A stretch of DNA of 64,000 nt from Novipirellula herctigrandis (GTDB lineage Bacteria; Planctomycetota; Planctomycetia; Pirellulales; Pirellulaceae): contig SJPJ01000001.1 of NCBI GenBank assembly GCA_007859835.1, positions 3,033,922 through 3,097,921 on the forward strand, written 5' to 3'. The translations under genes were made by a program, and so were the position numbers. Numbering within the stretch: the first letter of the stretch is position 1; each line of letters begins with the position of its first letter. Shown here piece by piece: positions 16,223 through 25,327 of this stretch. A model generated the notes under the pieces. The model saw nothing but the letters and a program-made list of their open reading frames with translations. It did not search any database and was not told the origin of the DNA.

Positions 16223-17818
16223 ATGAAAAAACTCGCGATTCTCTCCATTCTTTTTAGCGTGTTTGTGGCTTCCGGTGCGGCGTTTTCCGCCGACCGTCCC
16301 AACATTGTCTTCATCTTCACGGACGACCATTGCATCCAGGCTCTTAGTGCCTATGACGACAGTCGCATCTCGACTCCCAACATGGATCGCATTGCCAAAG
16401 AAGGCATGCGTTTCAATCGATGTTATGTGACCAATGGCATCTGTGGCCCGAGCCGAGCCGTCATCCAAACCGGCAAGTACAGCCACGCCAACGGGTTCAT
16501 CCGTAACGGAAATGTCTTCAACGGTGATCAGCAGACCTTTCCCAAGCTTCTTCAAAAAGTAGGCTACCAGACCGCCGTCATTGGTAAGTGGCACCTCGGA
16601 TCCACACCCCAGGGCTACAACTACTACGACGTCCTCAAGGGCCAGGGGCCTTACTACAACCCACCCATGATCACCAGCGACGAGAACGGCCAACCCGTCA
16701 CCAAGCCACACACCGGATACACGACCGAGATCATTGGCAACAAAGCCCTCGCATGGTTGGAACAAGGCCGCGACAAAGACAAACCGTTTATGCTGATGTT
16801 TCAACACAAAGCTCCGCACCGCAATTGGATGCCGGCGCCGAAATACCTCAACTGGCTCGATGACGTCGAAATTGCCGAACCGGAAACGCTCTGGGACGAT
16901 TATACGGGCCGCGAAACACCGGCGGCCAACCAGGCCATGACGATCGCGACTCATATGAACGACAACGACCTGAAGCTTACCCAACCTAGAGGACTCACTC
17001 CGGAACAACTCAAAACCTGGAACGCTGCCTACACCGACAAGAATCAAGCCTACCTGGCGAAACGCGAATCGATGACGGAAAAGGAAATCATCAAGTGGAA
17101 GTACCAACGCTATGCCAAGGATTATCTCCGCTGCGTGAAATCGGTCGACGATGAGATCGGACGCGTTCTCGACTATCTCGATGCGAATAACCTCACAGAG
17201 AACACGGTCGTGATGTATTCGTCCGACCAAGGTTGGTACCTGGGTGAGCACGGTTGGTTCGACAAACGCTGGATGTATGAAGAGTCCCTCGTGACTCCGC
17301 TTTTGGCACGTTGGCCCGGCGTCATTGAGCCCGGCAGCGTTAACGAGAACGACATCACCTCTAACCTTGACTTTGCCGAAACTTTCCTCGAATTGGCTGG
17401 CGCGGACGTGCCTTCGGACATGCAGGGTGCGAGCCTCGTGCCACTGTTCAAAGGCAAAACACCGAAGGACTGGCGAACGTCCTTTTACTACCATTACTAC
17501 GAATTCCCAGGTGCCCACAGCGTCAACCGGCACTTCGGCGTCACGAATGGAGAGCAAAAGCTGATCCACTACTATGGCCCTAACCACGACGGTGGCGAGA
17601 TTGATACCTGGGAACTCTTTGACCTAAACAAGGATCCCAACGAACTCAAGAGCGAAGCGAACAATCCCGAGTACGCTGTGATCCGCAAGAAGCTTGAATC
17701 GGAACTCGAACGCCTTCGCGTCCTCTACGACGTTCCCGAAGATACACAACCCGTCCGCAAACCCCGCGTGCCAACGAAGAAAGGCAAAGACGCAAAGACT
17801 AAAACCAAGGCTAAATAG
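16223..17818 (+). CDS. Secreted type I sulfatase (arylsulfatase/iduronate-sulfatase-like)
   Basis: A 531-residue sulfatase with a signal peptide (MKKLAILSILFSVFVASGAAFSA). The core motifs are complete: FIFTDDHCIQALSAYDD (metal ligands), the formylglycine motif Cys74-Gly-Pro-Ser-Arg78, VIGKWHLGS, FQHKAPHRNWMPAP, and YSSDQGWYLGEHGWFDKRWMYEES near residue 335. The C-terminus has the usual sulfatase subdomain (ELFDLNKDPNELKSEANNPEY) and ends in a lysine-rich tail. The layout is that of broad polysaccharide sulfatases; the sulfated sugar cannot be named. A 19-codon extension upstream is less likely than the ATG at 16223, which begins the signal peptide. Two strong hairpins follow the stop. Confidence 0.93.
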   Translation: MKKLAILSILFSVFVASGAAFSADRPNIVFIFTDDHCIQALSAYDDSRISTPNMDRIAKEGMRFNRCYVTNGICGPSRAVIQTGKYSHANGFIRNGNVFNGDQQTFPKLLQKVGYQTAVIGKWHLGSTPQGYNYYDVLKGQGPYYNPPMITSDENGQPVTKPHTGYTTEIIGNKALAWLEQGRDKDKPFMLMFQHKAPHRNWMPAPKYLNWLDDVEIAEPETLWDDYTGRETPAANQAMTIATHMNDNDLKLTQPRGLTPEQLKTWNAAYTDKNQAYLAKRESMTEKEIIKWKYQRYAKDYLRCVKSVDDEIGRVLDYLDANNLTENTVVMYSSDQGWYLGEHGWFDKRWMYEESLVTPLLARWPGVIEPGSVNENDITSNLDFAETFLELAGADVPSDMQGASLVPLFKGKTPKDWRTSFYYHYYEFPGAHSVNRHFGVTNGEQKLIHYYGPNHDGGEIDTWELFDLNKDPNELKSEANNPEYAVIRKKLESELERLRVLYDVPEDTQPVRKPRVPTKKGKDAKTKTKAK

Positions 17819-17871
17819 TAGAGTTTCCTCTGATTCACGATTCGATCGATCAAGAAAACAACCATGCTCCG

Positions 17872-17899
17872 TCAAGCCCATCCTGCGCGATGGGCTTGA
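17872..17899. terminator. Hairpin, candidate bidirectional terminator
   Basis: An 11-bp perfect inverted repeat (TCAAGCCCATC / GATGGGCTTGA) closes a 6-base loop (ctgcgc), 53 bp after the sulfatase stop. An outer ATGC/GCAT pair (17864-17867 and 17900-17903) can extend it past a small bulge. There is no T-run. It lies between convergent genes. Confidence 0.6.
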
Positions 17900-17948
17900 G
17901 CATAGTCATCATTGACTTTCATCAACGTAGAATCATGGTAGATTTAGC

Positions 17949-17978
17949 CCCGTCCTGGCACCGCAATGCCAGGGCGGG
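17949..17978. terminator. Second hairpin between convergent genes
   Basis: A 12-bp stem with one G-U pair (CCCGTCCTGGCA / TGCCAGGGCGGG) closes a 6-base loop, 29 bp before the GH116 stop on the opposite strand. With the hairpin at 17872 it forms a pair suited to stopping transcription from both sides. Confidence 0.6.
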
Positions 17979-18007
17979 TTCTATCCGACATCCAACGTAG
18001 AAATGCT

Positions 18008-21000
18008 CTAATTGCCGTTTCGATACGGCAACGTTACTTCAATCGAAGAGCCTTCGAGGACGACCACCTCTTCCAACAAATCAATCCGAATCTCGCCGTC
18101 AATTTGTTGTAAGGTTGCGTCCACCGGTTTGCCACCGACGGTGACAACGAAGTCAGGGCTAACCGACAACGGTACGGAGAACACCAATGTCTTTAGCCGC
18201 AGTTGCCCATGACGTAACTCAATGCATTGCGTTTGTGTTTGCCCGGTTCGTTTCTGGATGAACAACCCCCAGCCTTCGGGACCGGAAAAGAACGAACGAT
18301 GATCTTCGGGTTGCCACTTGGGCTTGAAGCCTAAAACGCCATTGGGTCCATCCACGATTTGCCCTTGGCATGCGACCAACAATGACCAACTACTTAACGC
18401 TCGGGCGTAGAATTTACCGCACTCCAATTCATTGTAAGGATTTCCACCAGGCCCCGAGTTCAGGCCGTCGCGAAGACATCCGTCGTAGCGACTGCGAGCC
18501 ATCCGAACGACACTACGGGCTTCCTCAATCAACCCCTCATAGATCATCGCCGAGGCAGTAGAGTATTCAATTCCGGTCCAAATTTCATCCGCATATAGAA
18601 TAAATGATTTCGGCCGTCCACCGCTGGGCCATGTGCACATTAGCAATCCGCCTTCGTCATCCGGTACGTAACGACGGGGCGTCTGCTCGATTCCTGCGAA
18701 CTTCTCTTTGAAGTTGTATTTCATAACGGCTTGAAGTGAGCTCTTTACGCGCGGCGCGGGATACAAGTAACCAAGATCCAATTGATGCGCCCACCATTGG
18801 CCCAACAATTGGTCCGCGTGGCAGCCCGTATTGTAGTCTCGCGCAGCTTGAGCTTCGGGAATTTGAATGTAGTACTCGCCGTTGAAAAGCGTTTCGTCCT
18901 GACGTTTCATGCCTTTTTTACGAATCGCTTCCCAACGCTCGGCACTTGCGGCGTCGTCCATCACTAACGCCAACTTCTCGGCGGCAGCTAGAGCAGAAAG
19001 GTACTGTGAGCCAATGAATGTGTTTGCACCCGAGACAGATGTGTCGTACGTGTTCGCTTGATGCCCTTCGGGCACACCGCGTCCATTGGGATCGATTTTT
19101 TCGACTAGCCAATCGACCGATTTTTTCACTCCTGGCCAAATCGTTCGCAGGAACTTGTCGTCCGCACTCAATTGATGTTCGCGATATGCTGCTTCGATAC
19201 AGGCACAGTGACCATCGATAAACGCTCCGTGTCTTCCATGCTCGCGGTGTGACGTCTCGCCTGATTCATGCAAGAAGGTGACGAAATTCGACACTCGCAT
19301 GTTCCGGCCCACGTCGGGGAACAGACGGGCATGGGTTTGAGCATAATTCCAAACGTGTGTGCAATTCAGAGGACAACAACCGTAGCTGCCTTCAAAACCG
19401 CCAAAGTAACCATCCTCGGACCAGAAACAGGTCGGTCCACGCAAGATGACTGTCTGAGTGGCCATCGCATCCAAGAACTCTTCGGGCAAATTCGATTGGT
19501 ATAGCGTCTGCTGATACAACTCGGTGCGTCGCCACAAAGCATCGAGGTTATCGGCCAAATAGTCAGCCACAGCAGTCGCATCAGACCAACGGCGACTGTA
19601 AAGATTCCCGGTGTGTTGAAACCGTTGAACATTGGGAAAGTGCCATGCCATAGCGAACGTGACCGAGCGTGATTCACCTGGTTGAAGTTTCATTGGCGCT
19701 GCAAGGGCTGCGTTGATCGTTTGTCCCGAATGACTGGTTGCTTCGCCGACTTCCTCTTGGACGCTATCGGTTTTCTCAAGTAAATCGACAACCTGTTCGC
19801 TTTCGGTCCACGCATGTAGCACGTTCGCATTGGCATCGAGCACCGAAAGTGCCATCGTCCCCAAAGCTTCGGCCCCTGGAACGATCCGCTCGTTCGATTG
19901 AAGTGGCGTTTTGCGTGATGCCAACAACAACGGACTTCCCACACTCCACGGTAAGCCCGAAGCCATCGCCAATATAATTCGTCCCTTTCCGAGCGGACCT
20001 TCAATCAAAAGCGGATCGCCACTTGCCGTCGTCGCCAAAACGCGATACCCATCGGCAGCACAATCGAGACCAACTAGACGCGTGTAATCGCCAACCTGCC
20101 AATCGCCCAGAACCAATCCCAACGCCTCTGGTGCGTCCTCCGTTATGTGACCTGCCTGATCAGCTGGGGAGGTCGCCGTTTCAGCCGATTCGTGCTCAAT
20201 TTTCAATGCGGCTGCTGCAGCTTCTAATGCCGTGCCGGTCTTAAGGAATGGTTCCGGCGGTATGTCGGAGAACAAAATTCGATCGATATTAATGTGCCCC
20301 CAAGCTTCCGAACTCTTATCGACAATTTCAATCACGGCCTGGTTGCCCTGCAATTCGGCCAAATCCCAACTGACCGGTTCGAGCGTTTCCAGGTTCTTTC
20401 CAACAGCCGTTCGGACGACTTTCCCATCGACACGAAGATTAATACACGTTTGCTCTTTGAGGTTACCGCCACCAATCAGAAAGCCAAGGTATCGTCGATG
20501 GATCGTGAACACTTTTGAGGTCGCAGTTCCTTGTGGACCGTCACCACCTTGGAAGGTGTTGACCAACCCACGACCAGCAAATCCGGCGACTCGTTGTTGC
20601 CCCGCTTCGGTTCCCGTCGATGGTTTGTCACCAAACGCAGGCCCATCGATTTGCCAGCCTTCGTATGCTTTGCCCTCGAAGTCATCAAAGACCGTTGCTA
20701 TTCCTTCCATCTGATTTCCAGCTGCTCGCATTCGAGAGAGCACACGATAAAAATCAGGTCCGACATCCTCCACAAGCAGCAGACCACCTTCGTCTGCAAT
20801 TCGCGATATCGATTGGGCCAATTCCTCTGAGAATGTGGGCGCACCCGCGACCCATCGCATTTCCGGACCTTCGACCTCTCGCCCACTGGTTTGGCGGATT
20901 TTTACGGAACCAGTGGGAACGGGATCAGCGGAACGTTCCATGCTGATTGTGGTTTGATTTCCGCGTCGAACGACTCGATTCCGGTTGCCTCCGTATCCCG

Positions 21001-21697
21001 CGAATCGGACTCCTTGAATCCCGTCAGCACCACCGCTGCCAACGGCGTTTTGTAGCGTTGCACCAAAAGACACCTCCACGGGCGATTCACTCGGGTTCGT
21101 GGCGGTGAGCCGAAACAATCCGCCCGGAATGGACGAGTTCGCAGTATCCAGCGGAATCATTGGATTCATCGCTTCGAGTTGAACCTGAACCGGAAGCTCT
21201 GGGTCGTCGAAAACGAGGCGTGCGATCGGATGGCCACCTTCGAAGGTCAGCGACTCGATGCTCTTAAGTTCACCTTCGCCTTGTGTCTGTAACACTCGCG
21301 TTACGTGCCTGCCACCTTTGGTTCGCGCACTGACCGCAAAGAAGCTATCTGGAATCCGTGGTTCGCTGAGGTTGTTGAAGATCTGCCATACACCGAGTTT
21401 GCCTTCACCGTCCAACCAAATGCTACCGGTACCAATTCCTCCGACCGGCATCCCGACTGCTTCGAGCGATGCACCTTGATAGAGACGTGCCGGGTTGATT
21501 GGATAAGCACCAACCGCATCAGCCGATGGCGGGACCAAGTGATCCGTTTGTCTGACTTGCTCGGCCCAAGTCATATCACCAGCCATGGATATCGCGGCAG
21601 AACCTGCCGCAACCCTGGCTAGGAACTCTCGGCGATTCAGTTCAACGGGCTGCGCAACATGACAACGTCCGCCACAACAACGACCTTGGTTGGACAT
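18008..21697 (-). CDS. Tat-exported GH116-type glycosidase with inserted accessory domains
   Basis: A 1,229-residue protein. The N-terminus has a cysteine-rich start and a twin-arginine signal (NRREFLARVAAGSAAISMAG). Residues about 60-330 are the GH116 N-terminal beta domain (GASLEAVGMPVGGIGTGSI). About 336-484 is an inserted beta-sandwich like those in levanases and other PVC glycosidases (FEGKAYEGWQIDGPAFG, RRYLGFLIGGGN, WGHINIDRI). About 520-590 is a second insert resembling a cell-surface sugar-handling or GATase-like fold. From about 710 the alpha/alpha barrel follows, with CPLNCTHVWNYAQTHARLFPDVGRNMR and NTYDTSVSGANTFIGSQYLSALAAAEKL, both matching bile-acid beta-glucosidase/GBA2 relatives. 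It probably removes beta-linked glucose, xylose or similar residues. Family identity is firm; the substrate is not known. It is divergent from the DUF2961 gene. Confidence 0.88.
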   Translation of the reverse strand: MSNQGRCCGGRCHVAQPVELNRREFLARVAAGSAAISMAGDMTWAEQVRQTDHLVPPSADAVGAYPINPARLYQGASLEAVGMPVGGIGTGSIWLDGEGKLGVWQIFNNLSEPRIPDSFFAVSARTKGGRHVTRVLQTQGEGELKSIESLTFEGGHPIARLVFDDPELPVQVQLEAMNPMIPLDTANSSIPGGLFRLTATNPSESPVEVSFGATLQNAVGSGGADGIQGVRFAGYGGNRNRVVRRGNQTTISMERSADPVPTGSVKIRQTSGREVEGPEMRWVAGAPTFSEELAQSISRIADEGGLLLVEDVGPDFYRVLSRMRAAGNQMEGIATVFDDFEGKAYEGWQIDGPAFGDKPSTGTEAGQQRVAGFAGRGLVNTFQGGDGPQGTATSKVFTIHRRYLGFLIGGGNLKEQTCINLRVDGKVVRTAVGKNLETLEPVSWDLAELQGNQAVIEIVDKSSEAWGHINIDRILFSDIPPEPFLKTGTALEAAAAALKIEHESAETATSPADQAGHITEDAPEALGLVLGDWQVGDYTRLVGLDCAADGYRVLATTASGDPLLIEGPLGKGRIILAMASGLPWSVGSPLLLASRKTPLQSNERIVPGAEALGTMALSVLDANANVLHAWTESEQVVDLLEKTDSVQEEVGEATSHSGQTINAALAAPMKLQPGESRSVTFAMAWHFPNVQRFQHTGNLYSRRWSDATAVADYLADNLDALWRRTELYQQTLYQSNLPEEFLDAMATQTVILRGPTCFWSEDGYFGGFEGSYGCCPLNCTHVWNYAQTHARLFPDVGRNMRVSNFVTFLHESGETSHREHGRHGAFIDGHCACIEAAYREHQLSADDKFLRTIWPGVKKSVDWLVEKIDPNGRGVPEGHQANTYDTSVSGANTFIGSQYLSALAAAEKLALVMDDAASAERWEAIRKKGMKRQDETLFNGEYYIQIPEAQAARDYNTGCHADQLLGQWWAHQLDLGYLYPAPRVKSSLQAVMKYNFKEKFAGIEQTPRRYVPDDEGGLLMCTWPSGGRPKSFILYADEIWTGIEYSTASAMIYEGLIEEARSVVRMARSRYDGCLRDGLNSGPGGNPYNELECGKFYARALSSWSLLVACQGQIVDGPNGVLGFKPKWQPEDHRSFFSGPEGWGLFIQKRTGQTQTQCIELRHGQLRLKTLVFSVPLSVSPDFVVTVGGKPVDATLQQIDGEIRIDLLEEVVVLEGSSIEVTLPYRNGN

Positions 21698-21944
21698 ATT
21701 ATAGCACTCTCTTTAAGAGGAACGTAGGATCGATGATCAGGGTGACGCAAGATTTAATTTGATTTCCATCTTACATCTTTCCAAACCACAAATGCATCAG
21801 TGGCTTTCCGTCCAATATCGTGATCGATCAAAATGGCATAACACTAGCCGCCCACAAAACCACAACAACCTATTTGACGGTATATTAAATCCACTAAGCT
21901 GGCGTAAAAAGCTTTCCCACCTCCCTCGATCGCAGAGCCCTACC

Positions 21945-23969
21945 ATGTTGACGCCTCGATTGCCGATTGGCTTCTGTTTACTATCCCTTCTATCACTTCC
22001 CTCTCTGGCAAGATCCCAAGACAGCTTGGATTACGGTGATCTCGTTCGTCGCATGACCGATTTAACAACTCCCGCAGTGCTTCCTGCGGTGGGCGAAACG
22101 GGCAAGCAATGGTCCAGCTATGACCGCGCCAGCCAATACGATGCTGCGACCGGCGAGTACATTCGTTGGGACGCAAACGGAGACGGCAACGGAGTCATAC
22201 GAACCGAAAACGATCAGGTCGTGATGGCTGAAATGCAAGGCCCCGGCTGCATCTGGCGAATCTGGTCCGCCGATGCCAAACAAGGACATGTGAAAATCTA
22301 CTTGGACGACCAAGCAGAGCCCGTCATTGATCAGCCGTTTGCAGACTACTTCGATGGAAAACACCAACCGTTTGACTATCCGGCCCTTTCCTACAACTTG
22401 AACGAAGATGGCTGTAGCGGGCAAAACCTGTATATGCCGATTCCCTACCAAAAATCATGCAAAATCGTCGCCGACAAGGGGTGGGGCCGATACTTCGAGT
22501 TCAACTACATGACGTATCCTGAGGGGACCAAACTGCCAACTTTCAGCTCTGCTTTGGTTGCCAAATATGATAAGCAGTTGCGAGCGGTCAACACGTACCT
22601 GACAAACGACTTAGGCACGGACCCGGCTGGCAAACGAGATGGCGAGAAGACGTTGATGAAATCCATTCACGTCGATGCCGGTGAATCCGTTTTGGTTGCC
22701 GATTTGAAAGGTCCGCAAGCGATCTCGGCGATAAGAGTGAAAGCAAACTTTACAGACCGACAAGATGAGATTGCCGCAACGCGCAACCTAGCACTTCAAA
22801 TCACCTGGGACGGTGATGCGAAACCCGCCGTTTGGTGCCCGCTCGGCGATTTCTTTGGAACGGCTCCGGGTGTGAACCATTACAAGTCCTTGCTCACCGG
22901 GATGAGCGAGGATGGTTGGTATTCGCTCCGCTATATGCCTTTCGGAAAGAGTGCGATCGTCGAACTTGTCAACGATGGCAAACAGGCTCGCGAAATTGAA
23001 TTCCAAATCACACACGCGCCACTTGATCGACCGTTCGAAGGACTCGCCCATTTTCACTGCAAGTGGCACCGTGATTTGTCACCGATGCCACAGGACCGTT
23101 GGCTGGATTGGGAAATGCTAAACACAAAAGGGCGTGGTCGATTCTGTGGCGTGATGCTTCACGTATGGAATCCTCGTGGCGGATGGTGGGGCGAAGGCGA
23201 CGAAAAACTGTACGTCGACGGCGAGAAGTTCCCTTCCACCTTCGGCACTGGATCGGAAGACTATTTTGGCTACGCGTGGTGCAACCCAAACCTGTTCCAA
23301 AAACCATACCATTGCCAAACGATGGACCAGAAAAACAAAGGACACCAATCGGTTCTTCGCTGGCATTTGGTTGACAACATCCCATTCCAAAAGTCGTTTG
23401 AATCCTATATCGAAAAATATTTCAAGAACGACAACGGCACACTGTACGCACTCACCACACAATGGTATTTGGCTCCCGGTGGCATTGACCACTACGATCC
23501 AATTCCTGCGGAACAGCGTGATGGCTATTACGCCAAACGCGACCCTGTTTACGCTGGTATTCGTGTTCAGAATGAACCAAATGGGTCGCTGGACGAACAA
23601 ACCATGGGCCAATACAACACAAGCAAATGGAAGAACAACAGACAACTCTGGTGGACGGGGGCGAAACCGGGTGACAAACTCCATTTAGCGATGCCGGTGA
23701 TGTCAGCGGGCAATTACGAAGTGGTCGTTCAACTAACCAAGGCGATTGACTATGGCATCGTCCAGCTTTACGTCGACGACAACAAGGCTGGCGAGCCGAT
23801 CGACCTGTTCAATGACGGCGTTGTGTCAACCGGCCTAATCTCACTCGGTACATTCAATTTGACAGAAGGCCAACATACACTTGCGGTCGAGATCGTCGGA
23901 GCCAATCCCAAGGCACAGAAAGGCTACATGTTTGGTATCGATCGAATCGATGTCAAACCAATGAAGTAG
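21945..23969 (+). CDS. Secreted DUF2961 (GH172-type) protein
   Basis: A 674-residue exported protein with a signal peptide (LPIGFCLLSLLSLPSLARS). The core is a DUF2961 domain, the family now linked to GH172 enzymes acting on arabinofuranosides and difructose anhydrides. Recognisable segments are QVVMAEMQGPGCIWRIWSA, DYFDGKHQPFDYPALSYN, CKIVADKGWGRYFEFNYM, the acidic FPSTFGTGSEDYFGYAWC and FQKSFESYIEKY. The pair of acidic residues in GTGSEDYFGYAW lies in the region that holds the active site in this family. A C-terminal beta domain (about 560-674) may be a sugar-binding sandwich. A 62-codon upstream extension lacks the properties of an export signal, so ATG 21945 was taken. It is divergent from the GH116 gene, with 247 bp between. 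Confidence 0.87.
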   Translation: MLTPRLPIGFCLLSLLSLPSLARSQDSLDYGDLVRRMTDLTTPAVLPAVGETGKQWSSYDRASQYDAATGEYIRWDANGDGNGVIRTENDQVVMAEMQGPGCIWRIWSADAKQGHVKIYLDDQAEPVIDQPFADYFDGKHQPFDYPALSYNLNEDGCSGQNLYMPIPYQKSCKIVADKGWGRYFEFNYMTYPEGTKLPTFSSALVAKYDKQLRAVNTYLTNDLGTDPAGKRDGEKTLMKSIHVDAGESVLVADLKGPQAISAIRVKANFTDRQDEIAATRNLALQITWDGDAKPAVWCPLGDFFGTAPGVNHYKSLLTGMSEDGWYSLRYMPFGKSAIVELVNDGKQAREIEFQITHAPLDRPFEGLAHFHCKWHRDLSPMPQDRWLDWEMLNTKGRGRFCGVMLHVWNPRGGWWGEGDEKLYVDGEKFPSTFGTGSEDYFGYAWCNPNLFQKPYHCQTMDQKNKGHQSVLRWHLVDNIPFQKSFESYIEKYFKNDNGTLYALTTQWYLAPGGIDHYDPIPAEQRDGYYAKRDPVYAGIRVQNEPNGSLDEQTMGQYNTSKWKNNRQLWWTGAKPGDKLHLAMPVMSAGNYEVVVQLTKAIDYGIVQLYVDDNKAGEPIDLFNDGVVSTGLISLGTFNLTEGQHTLAVEIVGANPKAQKGYMFGIDRIDVKPMK

Positions 23970-24291
23970 ACACTCACTTGTAGGTCGGCACCCATTTATC
24001 AAATCATGGTGGCATTCAGTTCAAGCTAGGATTTTCGATTTCGATCGCTAAAGCGCTGCCATTGACTTGGAGTGCCGCAATGAGAGACGGACTTGCACCG
24101 CTGGCCTTGCTGATTCGCATGCCAACTCGGTGCGAGTATGTTGTGGTCAAAGCCAACGGTGTCGACCAATCCCATTTTGTGATTCAACGGTCAAAGTCAA
24201 AAACTCTGCGAAATGAGCAGCTTGACTGTGCGACTGTCGACGTCGTTCCATTACACTAACCATTTCGTTTTCCCCTCAAATCCCCATAGAC
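23970..24291. other. 322-bp intergenic region, nothing recognised
   Basis: This lies between the DUF2961 and DUF1080 genes. A 58-codon minus-strand frame without a start codon ends near 24028 and reads plausibly (RVGMRISKASGASPSLIAAL), but no family is recognised and it could be chance. No promoter or RNA motif was found. Confidence 0.35.
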
Positions 24292-25284
24292 ATGATAATG
24301 AAACTTAAATCGATCGCTCTCTGTCTCGCAATTTTGGCTATCCATCTTCCAGCAAACGTTTTTGCTGACGCGGGAGGCAAGGCGTACACGGATACAAAAT
24401 CAGTTAGCCCCGACTTTGCTTTGCAAGGCGAATATCGCGGCACTGCAAAAACGGAAGACGGTGACATGGATTTCGGAGGCCAGGTGATCGCGCTTGGTAA
24501 AAACCGGTTCCAAATCGTCGGGCACTACGGTGGGTTACCCGGTGAAGGATGGAAACGCGGCGACAAACAGAACTCGGTGGAAGCGAAGAGTGTTGACGGT
24601 AAAATTGTTGCGGACATCGGTGAGGCCAAGATCGAAATCGCCGACGGAGAGATTGCCGTTTTCGTTGATGGAAATCAAATCGGGACACTCAAAAAATTGC
24701 AGCGAGAGAGTCCCACCCTCGGAGCAAAGCCACCCGCGAACGCCACGGTTCTGTTCGACGGCACATCTGCCGATCAATTTGAAAAGGGCGAGTTGGTCGA
24801 AGGCAATTTGCTAGGCTCGACGAATTGTTTCACGAAACAAAAATTTGGCGATCATAAGCTGCATATCGAGTTCCGCACGCCATTCATGCCGAACGCTCGC
24901 GGACAGGGACGAGGCAACAGTGGCGTCTATATGCAGGGCCGTTACGAATTGCAGGTTCTCGATTCGTTCGGGCTAGACGGCAAGAACAATGAATGTGGCG
25001 GCATCTATAAAATTGCTAAGCCTATCGTGAACATGTGCCTGCCGCCACTATCGTGGCAAACGTACGACATTGACTTCACTGCAGCACGTTACGATGACGA
25101 TGGCAAAAAAATCAAGAACGCACGTGTTTCAATCAAGCACAACGGCGCCATGATTCACAACGACTTGGAACTTCCTAATAGCACGCCTGGATTTCATGGC
25201 GAGGGTCCCGAGCCCGATTCATTGTTCTTACAACATCACGGCAATCCCGTCGCATTTCGCAACATCTGGATCGTGGAAAAGTAG
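24292..25284 (+). CDS. Secreted DUF1080 (3-keto-disaccharide hydrolase-like) protein
   Basis: A 330-residue exported protein with a signal peptide (MKLKSIALCLAILAIHLPANVFA). The region at about residues 40-135 is a small beta domain (FALQGEYRGTAKTEDGDMDFGGQVIALG) common in front of DUF1080 in planctomycetes. From about residue 143 the DUF1080 lectin-like jelly roll follows, with ATVLFDGTSADQFEKG, FGDHKLHIEFRTPF, GNSGVYMQGRYELQVLDSFG and ending VAFRNIWIVEK. Some members hydrolyse 3-keto-glycosides. The start may be ATG 24292 or ATG 24298. It converges on the phosphatase gene 43 bp away. It could act after an oxidoreductase has made a 3-keto sugar; this is inference. Confidence 0.88.
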   Translation: MIMKLKSIALCLAILAIHLPANVFADAGGKAYTDTKSVSPDFALQGEYRGTAKTEDGDMDFGGQVIALGKNRFQIVGHYGGLPGEGWKRGDKQNSVEAKSVDGKIVADIGEAKIEIADGEIAVFVDGNQIGTLKKLQRESPTLGAKPPANATVLFDGTSADQFEKGELVEGNLLGSTNCFTKQKFGDHKLHIEFRTPFMPNARGQGRGNSGVYMQGRYELQVLDSFGLDGKNNECGGIYKIAKPIVNMCLPPLSWQTYDIDFTAARYDDDGKKIKNARVSIKHNGAMIHNDLELPNSTPGFHGEGPEPDSLFLQHHGNPVAFRNIWIVEK

Positions 25285-25327
25285 CAGTCTTTCGCGGAGC
25301 GTCTCCACTGCAAAACCATGTTGATGA

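Noticed and set aside
23970-24291. Possible truncated minus-strand gene fragment (58 codons)
   Set aside because: No start codon, no recognised family, and its length is compatible with chance at this base composition.
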